Below the pieces are notes generated by a model, which was given only the letters and a program-made list of their open reading frames with translations, was not told the DNA's origin and did no database searches. Below, one piece after another: positions 1 to 7,335 of a DNA stretch of 37,122 bases (the stretch's first letter is position 1; every line of letters starts with the position of its first letter). Both the position numbers and the translations under genes were made by a program. Source of the stretch: an uncultured Agromyces sp. (GTDB taxonomy: Bacteria > Actinomycetota > Actinomycetes > Actinomycetales > Microbacteriaceae); NCBI GenBank assembly GCA_913053875.1, contig CAJXGN010000022.1:1-37122 (forward strand), read 5' to 3'.

Positions 1-20
1 CTGGCGGGTGCACCCGCCAG
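1..20 (-). terminator. Perfect palindrome, putative terminator hairpin
   Basis: An 8-bp perfect stem (CTGGCGGG / CCCGCCAG) encloses the tetraloop TGCA. It begins 14 bases past the stop codon of the leftward gene ending at 35, the usual place for a transcription terminator. No T-tract can be seen because the window starts here, so a Rho-independent terminator is only inferred. Confidence 0.45.
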
Positions 21-34
21 CGGACTGCTACCCG

Positions 35-2683
35 CTACCCACGCGAGCCGTAGCGGTCGCGGACCAGCAGGAGGTTCTCGCAGAACGCCTCGGGCAGGAA
101 CTTCACCTGCGCGTTGCTCCAGGCGCTGCAGTAGTACTGCCAGCCGTCCAGCCCCGCCATCACCTCGACCGGAGCAGCGCCGTAGTCGCACGTGACCGGA
201 TTCCAACCGCTCGCGCACGAGGCCGATACGTCGCCCACGAGCTGCTTCAGCAGGGAGTTCTCGATCAGCGCCTGCCCCACGGCGACCCGCTGCGAGAAGT
301 CACTCTTCTCATATGCCGGACAGTCCGACGCCGTGGTGCACGTCGACACCCGCAGGGTGTACTCGTATCCCTCGTGGTGGTACAGGCAATCGCCTGAGGT
401 GCATTCGCCGACGATCCAGCCGGCGCAGATCTGGCCGAAGTCGCACGGTTCGGGCAACACCGGCGACACGACCTGCCACACCCACAGCGAGTACGCACGA
501 GCACTCGCCTCGGTGGCGGCGTCGTATGCCGCATCACCCTTCGCGACCTGCATCCAGACGTCGTCCTCGTAGAAGCCGCCGACCGCGCTGAGCAGGCCGT
601 AGTCGGCGACGATCGCCGCCCTCGCGTTCGTGTTGGCCGTCTGCGTGTCTCCCCACCAGCCCTCGACGGCGCCTTTCATCTCGACGTAGGTGCCCTCGAA
701 CGTCGAGGACGACCCCTGACCCTCGCCGGTGGCGAAGGAGACCATCGCGTCCAGCGCTCCGAGTGTCACCTGAGCCTCGGGTCCGGCCAGATTCGACGCC
801 GCGTCGACGATGCCGGCGGCCAGCAACAACGCGTCGGCGACGACCTTCGAGTCGTTCGAACTCGACGTGTCGTACTCGAGGTGCTCCGCGGTCTGGTCGA
901 AGCCCTTGAGCTCGGCCATGTCGGAGATCAGGTCGGACCGGTTCGCGGTGGCGATCGCGACCGCGCTGGCCCATTTCAGCTCATTCCCGATCTGCTCCGT
1001 CACCTGCTGGAAGGTCGCGAGCGGCCAGCTGGGGGCCTTCTGCACCTTGTCCAACGCCGTGATCCAGTTCCCGATGTCCGTCTCGTCGGCGTCGTACATC
1101 GAGCGGATGTCGTCGGTCTGCGGGTCGAGGTCGTGGCTGATGGTCTCGTAGATGGTCTGCGCCGTGCCCGTGAATGTCGGGAACGTGGCTGACGGCGAGG
1201 TCCAGCTGCCGGAACCGGCATCGAACCGGTAGGTCTGGATGCCGTGCGGGCCGCGGCCGATCAGGTCGGCGCGCGGCGCCTTGGCGGAGCCGGGCTGGCC
1301 GTTCAGCGTCACCCCGTCGACGTCGGCCGCCTGGATCGTCTCGTAGTGCCGCGGGTGGTTCCAGCCGAGCGCGTTCGTGAAGCCCGGCCCGTCGACGCGC
1401 TGCTCGGCCACCCAGAAGCCCCAGTTGGGCTGCATGCCGTAGACGACCATCGTGTCGTTCTGGCGGCCGAGGATCTCGTCACGTCCGTCGCCGTCCACGT
1501 CGGCGGCCTGGATGGTGAGGTAGTTCGACGCGTCGCCCCAGCCGTTGGCATTGTCGAAGGCGCCCAACTCCCGCAGCGGCGTCCACGTGGCGCCGTTCGG
1601 CTTGCCCTGCGCATCGGCGAACCCGTAGGCGTAGAGGCCCGAGCCGTTGCGGCCGATCACCTCGTGGGAGCCGTCGCCGTCGAGGTCGGCGGTCTGGATG
1701 GTACGGAAGTGCTGCACCTCGTTCCAGCCCTCGGCGTCGGTGAACGGGCCGGATGCCGCCTGCTCGACCCAGGGCCCGTCCTCGAGGCCCCACACGATGA
1801 TGCCGTCCGCGCCCCGACCGAGCACCTCCGCCTTGCCGTCGTGGTCGAGGTCGGCGGCCTGGATCGTGCTGTAGTACTGCTCGGCGTCCCACCCCTCCGC
1901 GTTCGTGAAGTGCTCGAGCGTCTGCGGGAGCCATCCGCCGTTCTCGAATTCGATGAACTCGATGGCATTGGCACCCCGGCCGAAGATCTCGACCCGATGG
2001 TCGCCGTCGATGTCGGCGGCCTGCATGGTCGAGTACTGCGAGGGGTCGTCCCAACCGTTTGCCGACAGGAAGGCACCCGTCGCGGGGAGCGGCTGCCACG
2101 ATGCATCCGTCAGCGCCCCCGCGGGCTCCAGCCGCACGACGAGGAGCCCGTCCTTCGTGCGCGTGTAGAGCTCGTCGGTGCCGTCGCCGTCGACGTCGGC
2201 CGTGCCGATCGTCTCGAAGTACTGCTTCTGGTCCCAGCCGGCGTCGTCCGACCAGTCGAGTGTGTTCGACGTGACGATCGGCTCCCACTGGCCGATCGAG
2301 GCGTCGAAGTCCCAGGCTTCGATGCCGACGCCGGAGCGGCCGATGAGCTCGGCGTCGCCGTCACCGTCGAGGTCGCCGGTCTGGATCGTCTCGTAGTTCT
2401 TCGACGAGCCCCACACGCCGTCGCCCCAGTTGGGCAGGGTGTATGCGGGCTGGGTCTCGGGCGTCGCGACCATCGGGGCGGGCGCCTTGCCCAGCGCCTG
2501 CCCGGTACCGGCACCGTTGCCTTTGCCGGCACCGTTGCCGTTGCCGTTGCCGTTGTGCGCCCCGAGCGCCTTGCCCTTCGACCCCGGGTCGTTCGACGAA
2601 CCGCCCGGAGCCGCGATCGCGGGCGCCGCGCCCATGACGAGCAGCCCTCCGATGATGATGGTCGACAGCACGGTGCGGTACAT
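35..2683 (-). CDS. Secreted FG-GAP/VCBS repeat protein with Cys-rich C-terminus
   Basis: An 882-residue exported protein of unknown function. The start at 2683 was chosen because it follows a purine-rich ribosome site (AGGGGGA) and begins a typical signal peptide: MYR, a hydrophobic stretch of about 17 residues, and AIAA near residues 22-25. A Gly/Asn-rich linker follows at about residues 40-66, with GNGNGN runs. Residues 97-494 hold seven repeats of about 55-60 residues, each opening with a (Y/F)xTIQxAD motif and a calcium-type DxDGDG loop, the hallmark of FG-GAP/VCBS beta-propeller blades. The seventh is interrupted by an insertion inside the loop. The remaining roughly 390 residues match no family I recognise: an alpha-helical middle, then about ten cysteines near the C-terminus, plausibly disulphide-bonded outside the cell. 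Extracellular binding is inferred from the repeats. A longer start at 2758 would place charged residues before the signal and is unlikely. Confidence 0.85.
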   Translation of the reverse strand: MYRTVLSTIIIGGLLVMGAAPAIAAPGGSSNDPGSKGKALGAHNGNGNGNGAGKGNGAGTGQALGKAPAPMVATPETQPAYTLPNWGDGVWGSSKNYETIQTGDLDGDGDAELIGRSGVGIEAWDFDASIGQWEPIVTSNTLDWSDDAGWDQKQYFETIGTADVDGDGTDELYTRTKDGLLVVRLEPAGALTDASWQPLPATGAFLSANGWDDPSQYSTMQAADIDGDHRVEIFGRGANAIEFIEFENGGWLPQTLEHFTNAEGWDAEQYYSTIQAADLDHDGKAEVLGRGADGIIVWGLEDGPWVEQAASGPFTDAEGWNEVQHFRTIQTADLDGDGSHEVIGRNGSGLYAYGFADAQGKPNGATWTPLRELGAFDNANGWGDASNYLTIQAADVDGDGRDEILGRQNDTMVVYGMQPNWGFWVAEQRVDGPGFTNALGWNHPRHYETIQAADVDGVTLNGQPGSAKAPRADLIGRGPHGIQTYRFDAGSGSWTSPSATFPTFTGTAQTIYETISHDLDPQTDDIRSMYDADETDIGNWITALDKVQKAPSWPLATFQQVTEQIGNELKWASAVAIATANRSDLISDMAELKGFDQTAEHLEYDTSSSNDSKVVADALLLAAGIVDAASNLAGPEAQVTLGALDAMVSFATGEGQGSSSTFEGTYVEMKGAVEGWWGDTQTANTNARAAIVADYGLLSAVGGFYEDDVWMQVAKGDAAYDAATEASARAYSLWVWQVVSPVLPEPCDFGQICAGWIVGECTSGDCLYHHEGYEYTLRVSTCTTASDCPAYEKSDFSQRVAVGQALIENSLLKQLVGDVSASCASGWNPVTCDYGAAPVEVMAGLDGWQYYCSAWSNAQVKFLPEAFCENLLLVRDRYGSRG
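1202..2395 (-). repeat. Seven FG-GAP-type coding repeats
   Basis: Tandem diverged units of roughly 170-180 bp inside the secreted protein, beginning at its residues 97, 155, 217, 270, 326, 388 and 447. Each encodes a TIQ/TMQ-(A/T)AD-(L/V/I)D-G/H-DG core followed by an E(L/V/I)xGR strand. They are visible as protein repeats and only loosely as DNA repeats. Confidence 0.85.
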
Positions 2684-2706
2684 CGTTCCCCCTACAGCCC
2701 GACGAT

Positions 2707-2722
2707 GGGCTCCCCGGAGCCC
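2707..2722. other. Short inverted repeat upstream of the secreted-protein gene
   Basis: GGGCTCC and GGAGCCC form a 7-bp stem around CC, 24 bases before the start codon of the leftward secreted-protein gene. It could be a 5'-UTR hairpin or an operator; nothing more can be said. Confidence 0.25.
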
Positions 2723-2811
2723 AGTGTGGCGGAGCCGATGGTCCGAAAACAAGGGCAACCGAGGAATGCTCGACGGCCGACCGTGCGCGCCGGCTCAGGC
2801 GCGACGCGGCG

Positions 2812-3240
2812 TCACCGATCGAGCAGGTCGCGCAGCCAGGTCGGCCCGAGGGCGCGGGTGCCGGGTGCGAGGCGGGCGCGCAGGCCGCGGTCGGCGGTCA
2901 CCACGACGAGCAGGGCAGCGGATGCCTCGAGCCCGCGCGCGACCTCCACGATGGTGCCGTCCCCGTCGGCCGGGGCGCGCACCACGTCGATGCCGGGCAC
3001 GTCGTCAACCGCCTTCGCCTGCCCCTCGACGACCGCGACGATGCGCACGATGCGCGCCGCTCGGGGCGCGGGTTCGCCGGAGGCATCCGCTTCGGGCAGC
3101 TCGACCACCTCGCCGACGAGCCCGGGCATGCCCGCCAGCAGCCGCGCCGCCGCGCCCGCCCGGTCGCGCCACCAGCCGTCGGGCCGCGACCCCATCACGT
3201 TCGCGACGTCGACCACGACCACCGCGCCGGGCACGCTCAC
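2812..3240 (-). CDS. PIN-like/NYN-type small nuclease-fold protein
   Basis: A 142-residue soluble protein. It opens with a hydrophobic strand ending in Asp (VVVVDVANV), followed by a GSRPDGWWRDR motif. Further acidic residues lie in PADGDGTIVE and TADRGL near the C-terminus. This spacing of Asp residues across a Rossmann-like fold matches the PIN-like/NYN ribonuclease superfamily. Similar actinobacterial proteins are often named only as hypothetical or NTP pyrophosphohydrolase, so the enzymatic role is inferred. The GTG start at 3240 overlaps the stop of the upstream hydrolase gene in a GTGA, so the two are translationally coupled. In-frame sequence upstream of the GTG is an Arg-rich shadow of the neighbour and is rejected. 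Confidence 0.7.
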   Translation of the reverse strand: MSVPGAVVVVDVANVMGSRPDGWWRDRAGAAARLLAGMPGLVGEVVELPEADASGEPAPRAARIVRIVAVVEGQAKAVDDVPGIDVVRAPADGDGTIVEVARGLEASAALLVVVTADRGLRARLAPGTRALGPTWLRDLLDR

Positions 3241-4022
3241 CAGGCCGCGCCCGCCGCGAGCGCCGCATCGACCGCAGCCGAGGCGGGACCGACCCACGGC
3301 TCGCCGTGGCCGGGCACGAGCGTGCGCGACTCCGAAGCGCGCAGCAACTCGAGCGACTCGCGCGCCCAGTCGGTGTCGAACTGGAACATGGTCGGCAGCA
3401 ACTGCGGCCCGGCCTTGGGCGACGTGCGGTGGCGCGTGACGAGCGCGTCGCCCGCGGCGAGCACGCCCGCGTCGGCGAAGTCGAACGCGACGTGCCCCGA
3501 GGTGTGCCCCGCGACGCGCAACACGCGCGGCCGGCCCGGTACGTCGACGACCTCGTCGAGCTCGGGCAGCACCGTCGCGCGTTCGATGCCGAGGTCGGCG
3601 CGCCCGCGCAGCAGCGGCGTGATCGCGAGGGCCCACGACAGCACTCCCGGTCGCCAGGCGTTGCCCACCACGTCGCCCGGACCGACCTGCTCGAGCACGT
3701 CCCGGTGGAGGTTCGGCAGCTCCGCGGCATCCGCGTGCACCGGTGTGCCGAACGTGTCGGCGAGCCAGGCCGCACCGCCGAGGTGGTCGGCATGCGCGTG
3801 CGTGACGAGGACGGCGTCGACGTCGTCGGGGCGGCATCCGACCGCATCGAGCGAGGCGACGAGCAGGTCGCGCTGGCCCAGGTAGCCCGAGTCGACGAGG
3901 GTGACGCCGTCCGGCCCGGCATAGAGCAGCCAGTTCACGTGCGGGGTGTGCGCGAGGTGCACGTGCTCGCCGATGCGATCGACGCGGATGCCTCGCGGCA
4001 GCTGCCCCTTCGACTCCCCCAC
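3237..4022 (-). CDS. Metallo-beta-lactamase-fold hydrolase
   Basis: A 261-residue cytoplasmic hydrolase. The family motif THAHADH is at residues 74-80 and supplies the zinc-binding His and Asp residues. Later metal ligands are visible in GHTSGH, AAGD and VPGHGEP. The layout resembles glyoxalase-II-like and hydroxyacylglutathione-hydrolase-like members; the substrate is unknown. The GTG start at 4022 was chosen because a GAGGGGG ribosome site precedes it and the conserved fold begins soon after, while a longer frame would run into the neighbouring Fpg/Nei gene. It ends in a GTGA overlap with the PIN-like gene, so they form a two-gene unit. Confidence 0.8.
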   Translation of the reverse strand: MGESKGQLPRGIRVDRIGEHVHLAHTPHVNWLLYAGPDGVTLVDSGYLGQRDLLVASLDAVGCRPDDVDAVLVTHAHADHLGGAAWLADTFGTPVHADAAELPNLHRDVLEQVGPGDVVGNAWRPGVLSWALAITPLLRGRADLGIERATVLPELDEVVDVPGRPRVLRVAGHTSGHVAFDFADAGVLAAGDALVTRHRTSPKAGPQLLPTMFQFDTDWARESLELLRASESRTLVPGHGEPWVGPASAAVDAALAAGAAW

Positions 4023-4075
4023 CGCGCCCCCTCGCACTCGCCCCCGCGTCGCCAGCGGCGGGTTCGACCTCGACG

Positions 4076-4954
4076 CTAGTCGCCTCCGTCGCGCAACGGC
4101 AGCACCTCGCCGCCGGTCTGGCAGGTGGGGCTGTACTGCGCGGTCGTGCTCGCGAACGTGAAGTCGCGGATCTCGTCGCCGCACCGCGGGCACGCCTCGC
4201 CCGCGCGCCCGTGCACGCGCATGGCGGCGATCTTGGCCGCCTTGAGGTCGGCGATGCGGATGCCCCGGCGAGCCGCGATCGCCTCGCGCACCACCTCGAC
4301 GGTCGCGGCGAAGAGGCGGTCGCGATCGTCGTCGTCGAGCGCCGCCGCGTGCACGACGGGCGACACGCGCGCCGCGTGGAGGATCTCGTCGGAGTACGCG
4401 TTGCCGATGCCCGCGATCGACTCCTGCTCCTGCAGCACGGCCTTCACCTGCTTGCGGCGGGTGCCGAACGCACGGTCGAAGTCGCCGCGGTCGTAGGCGG
4501 GCTCGGCGGGGTCGGGGCCGAGCTTGGCGACGGCGGGCACGTCGCGGGGGTCGTCGACCATCCAGCAGCCGAGGGAGACCCAGCCGCCGGCGTCGGTGAG
4601 TTCGAGGGTGGATCCGTCGTCGAAGTTGAGGGCCGCGAGCGCGGGCGGCGGCGGTTCGGCGGGATCCGCTGTTTCAGGGGCATACGTCGGCTCAGGGGCA
4701 TCCGCCCCGCCCCATCTCGCCCAGCCGTGTCGCCCGAGCGAGACGACCAGGTGCGCGCCGTTCCCGAACGCGAAGTCGAGCAGCTTGCCGTGCCGCGCCA
4801 GCCCGTCAACCCGTTCGTCGGCGAGCGTCGCGAGCGGCCTCGACCGCGTCTTCTGCACGCGGAACTCGAGCACGTCCGCGTCGGCGAGCGTGCGCCCCGC
4901 CAGCCGCTCGTCGACCTCCTCGGCGAGCGCCTGCACCTCCGGCGACTCCGGCAT
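4076..4954 (-). CDS. Fpg/Nei-family DNA glycosylase with altered zinc finger
   Basis: A 292-residue protein of the formamidopyrimidine/endonuclease VIII family, which removes oxidised bases through an N-terminal proline Schiff base and then nicks the strand. It begins MPESPEV, giving the catalytic Pro2-Glu3, and Lys57 sits in RHGKLLDF as expected. The helix-two-turn-helix region reads QESIAGIGNAYSDEIL. The C-terminal finger is abnormal. The first CPRC pair is present, but the second half reads QYSPTCQ where the family has YCPxCQ, so the third zinc cysteine is Ser. The position of the lesion-contacting Arg before it appears to be Thr. The protein may bind DNA differently or be inactive as a lyase. 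The divergent flavoprotein gene starts 82 bases away, leaving a short shared promoter region. Confidence 0.85.
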   Translation of the reverse strand: MPESPEVQALAEEVDERLAGRTLADADVLEFRVQKTRSRPLATLADERVDGLARHGKLLDFAFGNGAHLVVSLGRHGWARWGGADAPEPTYAPETADPAEPPPPALAALNFDDGSTLELTDAGGWVSLGCWMVDDPRDVPAVAKLGPDPAEPAYDRGDFDRAFGTRRKQVKAVLQEQESIAGIGNAYSDEILHAARVSPVVHAAALDDDDRDRLFAATVEVVREAIAARRGIRIADLKAAKIAAMRVHGRAGEACPRCGDEIRDFTFASTTAQYSPTCQTGGEVLPLRDGGD

Positions 4955-5036
4955 GCGGCCAGCCTCGCACACCCCGCCGATCACTGCGCCGGGCGCGACC
5001 CGCGAGTACGCTGGAATCAGCGGAGAGGATGCCTCG

Positions 5037-5999
5037 ATGACGGATGCCACGGCGCCGCAGCGCCACGACTGGGACGTGATCATCGTCGGCGGTGGTGCCG
5101 CCGGCCTGAGTGCAGCGCTCATCCTCGGGCGAGCGCGCCGGCGGGTGCTCGTGATCGACGCCGGCAGCCCGCGCAACGCCACAGCGGAGCACATGCACGG
5201 CGTGCTCGGGCGCGACGAGACGCCCCCGGGCGACCTCCTCGCCGAAGGCCGCGCCGAGCTGACCCGCTACGACGTCTCCGTCGCATCCGGCACCGTGGCC
5301 AGCGCCACGTCGTTCGCCGACGACGTGCCGGGCTTCGAGGTGCTGCTCTCGAGCGACGAACGGTACACGGCACGGCGCCTCCTCGTTGCCACGGGACTCG
5401 TCGACGAGCTGCCCGGCATTCCGGGGCTCGCCGACCAGTGGGGCCGCGGCGTGTTCATGTGCCCCTACTGCGATGGGTGGGAGCAGCGCGGCCGCCGCGT
5501 CGCCGTGCTCGGCACCGCGCGACCCGACCCGTACCAGGCGCAGCTCATGCGCCAGGTCGCCGGCGACGTGACCTTCCTCGCGAACGGCGCGACCATCACC
5601 GAGCGCGTGCGCGGCGAGCTCGAGGCGCGCGACATCGCCCTCGAGCCGGCCGAGGTGGAGCGCGTGCTGGCCGACGAGACGGGGCAGCTCACGGGCATCC
5701 GCTTCGCCGACGGCACCGAGCGGGAGGTCGACGTGCTGTTCGTCGCCCCGAAGTCGGTGCCGAGCGATGCGGTGCTGCGCCACCTGTCGGCGCGCACCAT
5801 GCGCGAGCAGGGCGTGAGCTGGACGCTCGTCGACGACAGCGGACAGACCAGCGTGCGCGGCCTCTACGCCGCCGGCAACGTGATCGCGTCCAAGTCGTCC
5901 GTGCCGTGGGCGATGGCCTCGGGCTCGATGGCGGGCACCGCGATCAACGCCGACCTCGTCGGCGAGGACGTGCGGCGCGCGGTCGACGCCTCCGGCTGA
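5037..5999 (+). CDS. Thioredoxin-reductase-like NAD(P)/FAD oxidoreductase
   Basis: A 320-residue flavoprotein of the thioredoxin-reductase-like family. The FAD-binding GGGAAG is at residues 18-23 after a hydrophobic strand. The redox-active pair is CPYC at residues 142-145, followed by DGWE. A second nucleotide-binding stretch (VAVLGTA) follows, and a C-terminal GLYAAGN motif contacts the FAD. The CPYC/DGWE form is typical of small disulphide reductases related to thioredoxin reductase, including those acting on low-molecular-weight disulphides, so thioredoxin itself need not be the partner. The ATG at 5037 follows a GGAGAGG ribosome site by 8 bases. It is divergent from the Fpg/Nei gene and followed by a long hairpin. 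Confidence 0.88.
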   Translation: MTDATAPQRHDWDVIIVGGGAAGLSAALILGRARRRVLVIDAGSPRNATAEHMHGVLGRDETPPGDLLAEGRAELTRYDVSVASGTVASATSFADDVPGFEVLLSSDERYTARRLLVATGLVDELPGIPGLADQWGRGVFMCPYCDGWEQRGRRVAVLGTARPDPYQAQLMRQVAGDVTFLANGATITERVRGELEARDIALEPAEVERVLADETGQLTGIRFADGTEREVDVLFVAPKSVPSDAVLRHLSARTMREQGVSWTLVDDSGQTSVRGLYAAGNVIASKSSVPWAMASGSMAGTAINADLVGEDVRRAVDASG

Positions 6000-6012
6000 C
6001 GACCCGCCCCGC

Positions 6013-6070
6013 GAGACCCGTCGAGAGACTGCGCTCTCGCGGCTGAGAGTGCAGCTTCTTGACGGGTCTC
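6013..6070 (+). terminator. Long stem-loop downstream of the flavoprotein gene
   Basis: Bases 6013-6038 pair with 6045-6070 around a six-base loop (GCGGCT). The stem is about 26 bp with a single A.C mismatch. Three of the pairs are G.U in plus-strand RNA (6023/6060, 6027/6056 and 6033/6050). They would be A.C mismatches in the opposite strand, so the structure fits a plus-strand transcript. It starts 14 bases after the flavoprotein stop and probably terminates it, though there is no long T-tract. It could also be an extragenic palindromic repeat. Confidence 0.6.
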
Positions 6071-6128
6071 AGCCTCAGCGCCCGCGCGCCCGGTTGTGCC
6101 CGCGCGCGCACGGGAGGATGCTGAGGGC

Positions 6129-6524
6129 ATGAGCGATCATCAGGAATTTCTCTCGTGGGTGCACGGTGATCTGGTGGCAGCGGAGCGGGCGTTGTTCAAC
6201 GGCGACGACGGCCCCCGCAGGGCGATCTGGTCCTCGACCGAACCCGTCAGCGTGCTCGGCGCGTGGCGCAACGCCGTCGGCCGGGCCGAGCTCGTCGGCG
6301 CGTTCGAGGAGCTCGCCACGACCTTCTCGCACTGCTCCGCCTACTCGCTCGAGCTCATCTCGTCAGACGTCGTCGGCGACATGGCGTTCACCGCGGGCTA
6401 CGAGCGGATCACCTGCGACGTGAACGGCAAGACGCGCACCATGACGGTGCGCTCGACGCAGGTCTACCGCCGCGAAGAAGGCGCCTGGCGCGTGGTGCAC
6501 CGCCACGCCGACCCGACCGACTGA
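6129..6524 (+). CDS. NTF2-fold/SnoaL-like protein
   Basis: A 131-residue protein with the cone-shaped NTF2-like layout: N-terminal helices, a segment with an aromatic and acidic pocket (AIWSSTEPVSVLGAW), and a C-terminal sheet ending in the frequent signature STQVYRREEGAWRVVHRHAD. Such proteins are annotated as nuclear transport factor 2 family, SnoaL-like or DUF4440 and can be ketosteroid-isomerase-like enzymes or binding proteins; no specific reaction can be assigned. The ATG at 6129 is preferred over an in-frame start at 6096 because purine-rich sequence precedes it and it gives the usual family length. Confidence 0.75.
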   Translation: MSDHQEFLSWVHGDLVAAERALFNGDDGPRRAIWSSTEPVSVLGAWRNAVGRAELVGAFEELATTFSHCSAYSLELISSDVVGDMAFTAGYERITCDVNGKTRTMTVRSTQVYRREEGAWRVVHRHADPTD

Positions 6525-6539
6525 GGCGGGCGGGCGCGC

Positions 6540-6929
6540 TCACCCGACGACTTCGACGTCGCAGTCGATGCCGGATGCGGCCGCCAACCGCCGATCCCCG
6601 GTGACGAGTGTGCACCCGAGCACCTCGGCGAGCGCGACGTACATGGCGTCGTAGGTCGTGAGGTTGCTCCGATGCCGGAGCGCCGCCCGCACGAGTGAGG
6701 CCGACGGATGCCGCTCCACCCGCAGCTGGGCGAGGTCGTCGACCGCACGGCTGAGCCGGTCGTCGTCGATGCGGCCCGCGAGCCACAGCCCGCGCAGCGC
6801 GGAGGCGATCTCGACCTCGAGGTGGTCGGGCGCCCAGAGCTCGTCGGCGGCGAGCCGCGCTCGCGTGGCATCCGCCCCGCTGTCGCCCACGAGCGCCTCG
6901 ACCACGACGGACGCGTCGACCACGATCAC
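6540..6929 (-). CDS. vapC: VapC-like PIN-domain toxin
   Basis: A 129-residue PIN-domain ribonuclease, the toxin of a type II toxin-antitoxin pair. The acidic metal-binding residues are in place: Asp5 in MIVVDASV, Glu38/Glu40 in HLEVEIASAL, Asp94 in TTYDAMYVALA and Asp112 in TGDRRL. Family members cut tRNA or rRNA when free of antitoxin. The GTG start overlaps the antitoxin stop in a GTGA, the usual coupling that keeps antitoxin in excess. It ends 15 bases from the convergent NTF2-fold gene. Confidence 0.9.
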   Translation of the reverse strand: MIVVDASVVVEALVGDSGADATRARLAADELWAPDHLEVEIASALRGLWLAGRIDDDRLSRAVDDLAQLRVERHPSASLVRAALRHRSNLTTYDAMYVALAEVLGCTLVTGDRRLAAASGIDCDVEVVG

Positions 6930-7162
6930 GCGCGTCGCTCGCGGCCGGCACGGATCGCGTCGACCACGTCCGCGCGGTCGAGGGTGACGCCATCGCCCCG
7001 TGCCTCGATCTCCCTGAACAGCTCGGCGACCGACGGCCGTGCGGCGAGCTTCGCCAGTTCCTGCGACAGGTACTGCTGCAACGACTGGCCGCGCCGCTCG
7101 GCACGCTCGACGAGCGCTGCGTGCACCTCGGGCGCCAGGTCGCGGATCAGCACGTTCGGCAT
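6926..7162 (-). CDS. vapB: VapB/FitA-like antitoxin
   Basis: A 78-residue antitoxin. It begins MPNVLIRDLAPEVHAAL, a ribbon-helix-helix DNA-binding domain of the FitA/VapB type, and has a C-terminal tail (EIEARGDGVTLDRADVV) of the kind that wraps around and blocks a PIN toxin. The ATG at 7162 is preferred over one at 7177 because a CATAAT -10-like hexamer ends 6 bases before it and no ribosome site is present, which points to a leaderless mRNA. The antitoxin, with or without toxin, is expected to repress its own promoter. Confidence 0.85.
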   Translation of the reverse strand: MPNVLIRDLAPEVHAALVERAERRGQSLQQYLSQELAKLAARPSVAELFREIEARGDGVTLDRADVVDAIRAGRERRA

Positions 7163-7179
7163 GCTTACATTATGCATGC
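7159..7179 (-). promoter_or_regulatory. vapBC promoter and probable operator
   Basis: Two copies of the palindrome GCATGC (7159-7164 and 7174-7179) flank a 9-base AT-rich core carrying the -10-like hexamer CATAAT on the minus strand (7169-7174). The expected transcription start coincides with the A of the vapB start codon. Symmetric half-sites over a -10 box are what an autoregulated ribbon-helix-helix operator looks like. A good -35 is not evident. Confidence 0.55.
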
Positions 7180-7335
7180 GCTTCGCTCCCTCCGTCGCAG
7201 AGGAGCTTCGTCGCGTCCGCCAGTTGAGCGACCCCGGGCGCGTCGACGCGACGTCGACCTGAAGGCGATGCGCTCTGTGGAGGAGCGGCGTAGCATCCGA
7301 TCGGGCCGTGCCGTTCGGCCACGAGGGGGCGCCGC

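Noticed and set aside
2509..2556. Short GC-rich tandem repeat as a mobile or CRISPR-like element
   Set aside because: It encodes the Gly/Asn linker (GNGNGN) of the secreted protein and is explained by coding sequence.
1244..3439. A 731-codon open frame on the plus strand across the secreted-protein gene
   Set aside because: It is antisense to a protein with clear repeats and a signal peptide, is Arg/Pro/Ala-rich, and has no ribosome site or family motif; a GC-rich shadow frame.
4023..4193. Longer N-terminus for the metallo-beta-lactamase-fold hydrolase
   Set aside because: It would overlap the end of the Fpg/Nei gene and adds Arg-rich residues; GTG 4022 has a ribosome site.
7178..7335. Possible tRNA-like or RNA gene in the 158-base gap before the RibD-like gene
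   Set aside because: No cloverleaf or conserved T-loop could be drawn; only a GTCGAC-containing dyad was seen.
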